Positions 1 to 4,879 of a stretch of DNA of 5,992 bases are shown piece by piece. Every line of letters begins with the position of its first letter. The stretch's first letter is position 1. Where the stretch lies: NCBI GenBank assembly GCA_964416175.1, contig CAYQDF010000167.1, positions 1 to 5,992 on the forward strand. The letters run 5' to 3'. This DNA comes from CAYQDF01 sp964416175. Its GTDB lineage: Bacteria; Chloroflexota; Anaerolineae; Anaerolineales; UBA4823. The notes below the pieces were generated by a model. It was given only the letters and a program-made list of their open reading frames with translations, did no database searches and was not told the origin of the DNA. The position numbers were made by a program, and so were the translations under genes.

Positions 1-437
1 AAGCCACCGAATCGCTCTTCGACGAAGGTGTGGATATCTTCATCCCGGTCGGCGGCCTGATCGGCTCGCCCGGTTTCGACGTGGCCAGGGAGCGCGGCGG
101 TTACGGCATCTGGGTCGACACGGACGGGTACGAATCGCTGCAGGGTGTACAGGATGTCATCCTCACCAGCGTGATGAAGGTCATGGATAACGCAGTTTTC
201 AGCGTGATCAAGGACGCGATGGAAGGCAACTTCAAGGGCTGCAGCAACTACGTTGGCGACCTGACGAACGGCGGCGTGGGGATAGCTCCCTATCACGATC
301 TTGAGAGCGCAGTGCCCCCCGAACTCGCAGCGGAAGTCGAGGACCTGAAAGCCAAGATCATCTCCGGTGAGATCAGCGACACAGGCTGCATCTCCTACCC
401 GCAGCATTGCCCCACGGGCCTCTACGAAGCCCCGTAA
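1..437 (+). CDS. BMP-family ABC transporter substrate-binding lipoprotein, C-terminal part (5' end outside window)
   Basis: Extracellular solute-binding component of a basic-membrane-protein (BMP, PnrA-like) ABC importer. Known family members bind nucleosides; the ligand here cannot be read from the sequence. The reading frame is open from base 3, with no start needed inside the window, giving 144 visible residues. The family's C-terminal lobe is clear: FIPVGGLIGSPGF (the usual 'IFPVAGGTG' ligand-pocket strand), YGIWVDTDGYES, VILTSVMKVMDNAVFSVIKD, a G-N-F-K-G turn, the GGVGIAPY segment, and a final helix ending KAKIISGEI. The last 15 or so residues after that helix are unusual in holding two cysteines (codons 387-389 and 408-410). 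The signal peptide and lipobox Cys would lie upstream of the window. It sits 147 bases before the transporter ATPase gene, the normal order for this family. The family call is firm; the ligand is unknown. Confidence 0.93.
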   Translation, partial: ATESLFDEGVDIFIPVGGLIGSPGFDVARERGGYGIWVDTDGYESLQGVQDVILTSVMKVMDNAVFSVIKDAMEGNFKGCSNYVGDLTNGGVGIAPYHDLESAVPPELAAEVEDLKAKIISGEISDTGCISYPQHCPTGLYEAP

Positions 438-480
438 CCCAGGGCTTTCATCTCCCGGCGTGCTCGGATAAGTGAAAAAG

Positions 481-520
481 ACAGGCGGTGCCTATCGGAA
501 CGAATCTTGGCACCGCCTGT
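481..520 (+). terminator. Perfect 12-bp inverted repeat, terminator- or attenuator-like hairpin
   Basis: The arms 481-492 (ACAGGCGGTGCC) and 509-520 (GGCACCGCCTGT) are exact reverse complements around a 16-base loop, 8 of 12 pairs being G-C. It starts 43 bases after the binding-protein stop codon. Read on the + strand the tail is TGTAAATC, a poor U-tract, so termination may be partial. Read on the - strand the stem is followed by CTTTTTC, a better tail. The likely role is to end or stabilise the binding-protein mRNA and lower read-through into the ATPase and permease genes. This is an inference from position and symmetry. Confidence 0.65.
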
Positions 521-547
521 TGTAAATCAGACCAGCTTGAGATCGAG

Positions 548-553
548 TACAAT
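548..553 (+). promoter_or_regulatory. Possible -10 element upstream of the ABC ATPase gene
   Basis: TACAAT matches the sigma-70 -10 consensus at five of six bases and lies 31 bases before the ATPase ATG, a plausible distance. No convincing -35 box sits 16-18 bases upstream: 525-530 reads AATCAG. TTGAGA at 537-542 is far too close and TTGTAA at 520-525 is 22 bases away. It may give the ATPase and permease genes some transcription of their own after the 481-520 hairpin. Weak call. Confidence 0.22.
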
Positions 554-572
554 CAGCGCGAACTGAAACACC

Positions 573-578
573 AAGGAG
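573..578 (+). promoter_or_regulatory. Ribosome binding site of the ABC ATPase gene
   Basis: AAGGAG, followed by TG, lies six bases before the ATG at 585. It supports that start codon. Confidence 0.8.
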
Positions 579-584
579 TGACCC

Positions 585-2108
585 ATGCCCCCGGTGTTGG
601 AATTGCGTGACATTACTAAGAGGTTCCCTGGCGTCCTGGCAAACGATCACATCAACCTGACACTCAACGAAGGAGAGATCCTGGCGCTATTGGGGGAAAA
701 TGGAGCAGGAAAAACCACCTTAATGAATGTCCTCTATGGACTTTACACACCGGATGAAGGGGAAATCTTAATCCGGGGAGAGAAAGTTGAAATTCACGAC
801 CCGAACGACGCAATCGAACACGGCATCGGGATGGTCCACCAGCACTTTATGCTGGTGCCGGTCTTCACCGTTACGGAAAATGTCATGCTCGGGGTTGAGA
901 GCGTTAAGAATGGGCTCTTCCTGGACCGGAAAACTGCAGCCGAGCGCATTCGGGCAATCTCCCAACAATTTGGGCTCAAAGTCGATCCTGATGCAGTGGT
1001 CGAGGACCTCCCTGTCGGCGTCCAGCAAAGGGTGGAGATCATCAAAGTCCTGTACCGGGAGGCAGATATCTTGATCTTCGACGAACCGACTGCCGTTCTT
1101 ACTCCCCAAGAAGTCGAAGAGCTCTTCAAAGTGTTTAAATCCCTGGTTGAACAAGGCAAATCGCTGATCTTCATCACCCACAAGCTGAACGAGGTGCTCG
1201 CCATCGCCGACCGGATCCTGGTCCTGCGCAATGGGAGGGTGGCTGGCGTCACGACTCCCCAGGAAGCCACGAAAGAATCGCTCGCCAGCATGATGGTTGG
1301 ACGCGACGTCATCCTGGAGGTGGAAAAGCCCCCGGCCAGGCTGGGAGATCTCGTCCTGGAAGTCCAGGATCTCGTGGTGCAGGATGACCGGCACCTGGTG
1401 GCAGTAAAAGGCGTGTCATTCCAGGTGCGGGCAGGTGAGATCCTGGGCATCGCCGGCGTCCAGGGCAACGGGCAGACGGAACTCGTCGAAGCCCTCACCG
1501 GCTTGCGACCGGTCGTTTCCGGCCGCATCACAATCCTGGGGGAGGACGTCACGAACGCCGAGCCCCGCCAGGTGATCGAGTTGGGGTCCGCCCACGTGCC
1601 GGAAGACCGGCAGAAAGACGGTCTCGTGCTCACTTTTTCTGTCGCAGACAACCTGGTGCTCAACACCTACTACCAGATGCCTTTCGCCCGGGGGATCAAT
1701 CTCGACCATCGCGCCATCGAGAGCGCCGCCAGCGATCGCGTGGAGCAGTTCGACATCCGCACGCCGAGCATCTTCATCCCGGTAGCCAACCTTTCCGGGG
1801 GCAACCAGCAGAAGGTTATCGTGGCGAGGGAGTTTTCTCGCCCAATCAGGCTCTTGATCGCTTCCCAACCCACCAGGGGTTTAGACGTTGGTTCGATCGA
1901 ATACATCCATTCGCAGATCATCAAGAAGCGGAACGATGGATGCGCGGTGATCCTGGTCTCTCCAGAACTGGATGAAATCTTGAGTTTGTCCGACCGGATT
2001 GCGGTCATGTTCGAAGGCAGGTTCCTGGCGGTTCTGCCGGCCGAAGAGGCGACCCGCGAACGATTGGGGTTGCTCATGGCGGGGATTCAAGAACCGCTGC
2101 CGGCCTGA
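585..2108 (+). CDS. BMP/nucleoside-type ABC importer ATP-binding protein with two fused nucleotide-binding domains
   Basis: Cytoplasmic ATPase that powers the importer. At 507 residues it has the usual length for the family (sugar/nucleoside type, RbsA-, YufO- or NupA-like).

Domain 1, about residues 4-245: Walker A GENGAGKTT (37-45), Q-loop Q86, a degenerate signature LPVGVQQ (142-148), Walker B with catalytic glutamate ILIFDEPT (E167), and H-loop H199.

Domain 2, about 256-500: a Walker A lacking lysine, GVQGNGQTE (291-299), the canonical signature LSGGNQQK (403-410), and Walker B LLIASQPTRGLD with Gln428 at the catalytic-Glu position. This asymmetry is normal for the family and predicts one competent ATP site per protein.

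The ATG at 585 has a good ribosome binding site and the protein begins directly with the first domain strand. It is followed after 56 bases by permease 1. The first 250 bases or so are AT-richer than the middle of the gene. The substrate is not shown. Confidence 0.96.
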   Translation: MPPVLELRDITKRFPGVLANDHINLTLNEGEILALLGENGAGKTTLMNVLYGLYTPDEGEILIRGEKVEIHDPNDAIEHGIGMVHQHFMLVPVFTVTENVMLGVESVKNGLFLDRKTAAERIRAISQQFGLKVDPDAVVEDLPVGVQQRVEIIKVLYREADILIFDEPTAVLTPQEVEELFKVFKSLVEQGKSLIFITHKLNEVLAIADRILVLRNGRVAGVTTPQEATKESLASMMVGRDVILEVEKPPARLGDLVLEVQDLVVQDDRHLVAVKGVSFQVRAGEILGIAGVQGNGQTELVEALTGLRPVVSGRITILGEDVTNAEPRQVIELGSAHVPEDRQKDGLVLTFSVADNLVLNTYYQMPFARGINLDHRAIESAASDRVEQFDIRTPSIFIPVANLSGGNQQKVIVAREFSRPIRLLIASQPTRGLDVGSIEYIHSQIIKKRNDGCAVILVSPELDEILSLSDRIAVMFEGRFLAVLPAEEATRERLGLLMAGIQEPLPA

Positions 2109-2152
2109 TACGCCGCCGGGATGGTCAGCTCCACGCGGCCTTTCTTGGAGTG

Positions 2153-2158
2153 AGGAGG
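2153..2158 (+). promoter_or_regulatory. Ribosome binding site that decides the TTG start of permease 1
   Basis: AGGAGG is a perfect Shine-Dalgarno core, six bases before TTG at 2165. An in-frame GTG at 2150 is the other option, but it would lie directly upstream of and touching this site and has no such sequence of its own. TTG 2165 is therefore the better start. Confidence 0.75.
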
Positions 2159-2164
2159 TTAACC

Positions 2165-3451
2165 TTGGACAACGAAGCCATCACTTCTGATAAAGAACCC
2201 CAGCCATCGGCAGCTGCCAGGCGTCCGATCCTTCCAAGGATCTTCATCAGAAAGGGGATCTGGGCTTCTCTGGTCGTTCCTATCTTATCAGTATTCACCG
2301 CCTTTATCATCGGCGGCGTCATTATCGCTGCTTCAAATCCCGCCGTGCTCGCGGCATGGGGTAATATCTTCACGGCCCCGATGGATACACTCCGAGTAAC
2401 CTTCAAAACGGTGTACGATGCTTACCTGGCTCTCTTCCAGGGCGCATTTGGACAACCGGCAGAGTTGTCCGCCGCGATCAAGACCTGGCGCGAGACCGGG
2501 CAGACCCAGGCGCTGTGGGCTGCCCTGCGGCCACTCGGAGAAAGCCTGGTGATCTCGACGCCCTACATCTACGCCGGTCTGTCGGTTGCATTTGGCATGC
2601 GGGGTGGGCTGTTCAACATCGGCGCCGAAGGCCAGCTGTTCGTCGGCGGCCTTGCATCGGCATACGTGGGCTATGCAGTCAAAGGACTCCCCTGGATCGT
2701 CCACATGCCGCTCGCCATCCTGGCAGGTCTGGCCGCAGGTGCCCTATGGGGCGCCATCCCGGGCATCCTCAAGGCGAAGACCGGGGCGCACGAAGTGATC
2801 AATACCATCATGATGAACTACATTGCCTTCCGGCTGACCGATTACCTGCTCACCGGACCAATGGCCCGGCCGGACCGGCTCCCCATCACGCCTCAGGTGC
2901 TCCCTTCGGCTTATATCCCGACTATCTTCCCCCAGCCGGTGCGATTCCACTGGGGGTTTTTCCTCGCTTTGGGGGCAGCAGCCCTCATGTACTGGTTCCT
3001 GTGGAAGACAACTCGCGGTATGGAAATCCGCATGACCGGCCAAAATCAAGATGCAGCTCGGTATGCCGGCGTGCGGATAGCGATGATCACCGTCCTCACT
3101 ATGGCTGTGGCAGGGGCTTTAGCCGGTATGTCGGGTACAAACCAGATCCTGGCGGTCGATCACCAACTCGTGCGTGCATTCTCGACCGGTTACGGTTTTG
3201 ACTCGATCGCCCTGGCCTTGCTGGGCAACAGCCACCCCCTCGGCGTGGTCTTATCCTCCCTGTTATTCGGCTTCCTGCGCGGCGGAGCTGCCCGGATGCA
3301 GTCAGTCGCCGGCACACCGGTCGAGATCATCCGCATCATTCAGGGAATGGTCATCATCTTCGTCGCAGCGCCCGAGATCATTCGCAGTTTGTATCGATTG
3401 AAGGCTCCACGCGAAGAAGACACTGTCCTCTCGCGAGGCCTCTCTTCGTGA
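2165..3451 (+). CDS. BMP-family ABC importer permease 1 (BPD_transp_2 / NupP-YufP-like)
   Basis: Integral membrane half-channel of the importer, 428 residues from the TTG at 2165, which is longer than the roughly 350 residues usual for YufP-like permeases. A hydrophilic cytoplasmic tail (about 1-30) leads into the first membrane helix (about 33-56). An enlarged, mostly extracytoplasmic stretch of about 80 residues follows before the second helix (near LVISTPYIYAGLSVAFGM). Family hallmarks are LFNIGAEGQL (F150-Q157 region) and the cytoplasmic coupling loop KTGAHEVINTIMMNY (from about 205), where the ATPase docks. The C-terminal part has GYGFDSIALALLGNSHPLG and the last helix QGMVIIFVAAP. The N-terminal cytoplasmic tail and core are typical of a paired permease, and the gene is followed after 12 bases by permease 2, so translation is probably closely linked. 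It should form a heterodimer with that protein. Function is firm; solute is unknown. Confidence 0.94.
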   Translation: MDNEAITSDKEPQPSAAARRPILPRIFIRKGIWASLVVPILSVFTAFIIGGVIIAASNPAVLAAWGNIFTAPMDTLRVTFKTVYDAYLALFQGAFGQPAELSAAIKTWRETGQTQALWAALRPLGESLVISTPYIYAGLSVAFGMRGGLFNIGAEGQLFVGGLASAYVGYAVKGLPWIVHMPLAILAGLAAGALWGAIPGILKAKTGAHEVINTIMMNYIAFRLTDYLLTGPMARPDRLPITPQVLPSAYIPTIFPQPVRFHWGFFLALGAAALMYWFLWKTTRGMEIRMTGQNQDAARYAGVRIAMITVLTMAVAGALAGMSGTNQILAVDHQLVRAFSTGYGFDSIALALLGNSHPLGVVLSSLLFGFLRGGAARMQSVAGTPVEIIRIIQGMVIIFVAAPEIIRSLYRLKAPREEDTVLSRGLSS

Positions 3452-3453
3452 GC

Positions 3454-3458
3454 GGAGG
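3454..3458 (+). promoter_or_regulatory. Ribosome binding site of permease 2
   Basis: GGAGG, within GCGGAGGGA, lies five bases before the ATG at 3464 and just after the permease 1 stop codon (TGA 3449-3451). It fixes the start of permease 2. Confidence 0.8.
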
Positions 3459-3463
3459 GACAT

Positions 3464-4723
3464 ATGGCTGAAATGGCATTAACCCAACGCAAAGTGCGCA
3501 CTCGCCGATCGGTGACGATTGGAATTCTGTCTATTGCAATCGGCGGGATGATTATGCTGATGGCGCGCGGGACTGCTGGTCTCACATCCACCTTTGTGCT
3601 CACCAGCCAGCGCGCGGGGGTCAACATCGCCGCTCCCGACCTCATCCTCCCGACCAACATCGCGCTCCTGCTGCTGGCTTCACTGGCGGTGCTGGGCGGA
3701 GCCTGGGAACTGGCACGCGGCTTTAAACACGAGGACCGCCTCGTCATCATCGCGTCTGTACTTTTGGTGAGTGCTTTTCTGGTATGGGCAACCCGCGACA
3801 AGTCATTGAACCTGACTGGCATGCTCGTCAGCAGCATCGTTCGCGCCACACCCATCTGCCTGGCAGCGTTGAGCGGGATTTACAGCGAACGGTCCGGGGT
3901 GGTCAACATTGGCATTGAAGGCATGATGTTGATGGGCGCCTTCACATCGGTCGTGTTCGCCAGCCTGACGAAAAGCATGCTGGTGGGTGTGATTGCGGGC
4001 ATTGCAGCGGGGATGGTTTTCGGGCTGCTTCACGCGGTGCTGTCCATCCGGTACATGATCAACCAGATCATCAGTGGGACGGGGATCATCATCCTCGCAT
4101 TGGGGCTGACCAGCTACCTTCAGCGGGCAGTATTAAATATCTATCCCAACCTGAACACGCCCGGACCAGCCATTGCAGCGATCCCAATTCCCGGCCTCTG
4201 GCAGATCCCTGTCCTGGGACCGGTGCTCTTCAATCTGAGCCCCATCATCTACACGATGTTTGCCATGCTCATCGCGACCCATGTGCTCTTTATCAACACG
4301 CGTTGGGGACTGCGCGTCCGTTCGGTCGGCGAACACCCCAAAGCCGCGGACACACTGGGGATCAACGTTTTTCGAACCCGGTACATAAGCGTGCTGCTCA
4401 GCGGCGCCATTGCCGGGCTGGCAGGTTCCTACATGAGCATCGGAGCCGCAGGTCGGTTCAACGAAGGGATGACCGCCGGGAAAGGCTTCCTGGGCCTGGC
4501 GGCGATGATCTTCGGCAACTGGAACCCAGGAGGCGCATTCCTCGGCTCGCTGATTTTCGGTTTCTTCGATTCCTGGCAGGAGAAACTCTCCCTGCTGCAG
4601 ATCGGCGTCCCCGTCGATCTGCTCGGCATGGCGCCGTACATCGCCACGATGATCGTGCTCGCTGGATTCGTTGGCCGCTCGCGTATGCCCGCGGCAGATG
4701 GGACCCCCTATCAGAAGCAATAG
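3464..4723 (+). CDS. BMP-family ABC importer permease 2 (BPD_transp_2 / NupQ-YufQ-like) with N-terminal membrane extension
   Basis: Second half-channel of the importer, 419 residues. The common form of this subunit is about 300-320 residues and starts near the segment found here at about residue 120 (LVSSIVRATPICLAALSG). The family motif ERSGVVNIGIEGMMLMGAF (142-160) follows. Further on are the coupling loop SIRYMINQIISGTGIIILA, the segment LRVRSVGEHPKAADTLGIN, and a C-terminal helix pair with GKGFLGLAAMIFGNWNPGGAFLG, all typical.

The extra first 115 residues or so contain three predicted membrane segments: about 17-34, about 60-81 and about 92-109. Between the first two is a polar stretch (35-59), and the second and third are joined by a short charged loop (ARGFKHEDR). 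Similar long forms exist in some phyla, so this is a variant and probably not an assembly fault. Start chosen from GGAGG five bases upstream. Last gene of the importer set; no terminator is visible after it. Confidence 0.94.
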   Translation: MAEMALTQRKVRTRRSVTIGILSIAIGGMIMLMARGTAGLTSTFVLTSQRAGVNIAAPDLILPTNIALLLLASLAVLGGAWELARGFKHEDRLVIIASVLLVSAFLVWATRDKSLNLTGMLVSSIVRATPICLAALSGIYSERSGVVNIGIEGMMLMGAFTSVVFASLTKSMLVGVIAGIAAGMVFGLLHAVLSIRYMINQIISGTGIIILALGLTSYLQRAVLNIYPNLNTPGPAIAAIPIPGLWQIPVLGPVLFNLSPIIYTMFAMLIATHVLFINTRWGLRVRSVGEHPKAADTLGINVFRTRYISVLLSGAIAGLAGSYMSIGAAGRFNEGMTAGKGFLGLAAMIFGNWNPGGAFLGSLIFGFFDSWQEKLSLLQIGVPVDLLGMAPYIATMIVLAGFVGRSRMPAADGTPYQKQ

Positions 4724-4792
4724 CTTTCCCTTGTCCATAGAAATTGCTCAGCGTCTATCAGCTCACCGACGCGCGTGGAGGTCATACTGAAC

Positions 4793-4879
4793 TTGGCAGA
4801 CGAACTCCTGGCTGAGGTAGCCAGGGGCGTTTACGAATGTTTGCTCTCCACCAACGAGGCAGGTCGGGATGGCGAGTGA
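4793..4879 (+). CDS. Possible small ORF (28 codons) overlapping the P-type ATPase start
   Basis: Hypothetical. From TTG 4793 the frame encodes ADELLAEVARGVYECLL and then a polar tail ending GRDGE, stopping at TGA 4877-4879. GGAGGT at 4777-4782 is ten bases before the TTG; GTG 4775 overlaps that site and CTG 4787 is an unlikely start. The stop overlaps the ATPase ATG (4869), an 11-base overlap typical of translational coupling. The peptide would be a short amphipathic helix with one Cys and no membrane segment. I do not recognise a family. The same frame is open from the permease 2 stop codon (TAG 4721-4723) onward, so openness alone is weak evidence. It may be a leader peptide or simply chance. 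Confidence 0.3.
   Translation: MADELLAEVARGVYECLLSTNEAGRDGE

Noticed and set aside
30..437. GTG at 30 as the start of a short 135-residue protein
   Set aside because: The frame is open to the window edge and residues upstream of the GTG continue the binding-protein sequence, so this is the end of a longer gene, not a small one.
438..584. Purine riboswitch or other ligand-sensing RNA before the importer ATPase gene
   Set aside because: Considered because the family often carries nucleosides. Only the one long hairpin is present, without the three-way junction or conserved loop sequences of a purine riboswitch.
794..1666. Long open frame on the minus strand (290 codons) inside the ABC ATPase gene, with another at 768-1394
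   Set aside because: Both lie fully antisense to a gene whose protein has every expected ABC motif. Their translations are rich in Ser, Arg, Asp and His with no recognisable domain, as expected from shadow frames in GC-rich DNA.
2112..2139. Short inverted repeat (GCCGC/GCGGC) between the ABC ATPase and permease 1 genes
   Set aside because: Only five pairs around an 18-base loop and no U-tract; likely chance in GC-rich DNA.
2515..3201. Plus-strand 228-codon frame inside permease 1
   Set aside because: Its translation is rich in Arg, His and Pro, with no hydrophobic pattern, and it lies in another frame of a clear permease gene.
4133..4738. Minus-strand 201-codon frame over the end of permease 2
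   Set aside because: Polar, low-information translation antisense to conserved permease sequence; no ribosome binding site or partner gene in that direction.
4731..4759. Possible promoter TTGTCC, 17-base spacer, TCTATC before the P-type ATPase gene
   Set aside because: Four and three matches out of six to the consensus boxes; such matches are expected by chance, so no feature was called.
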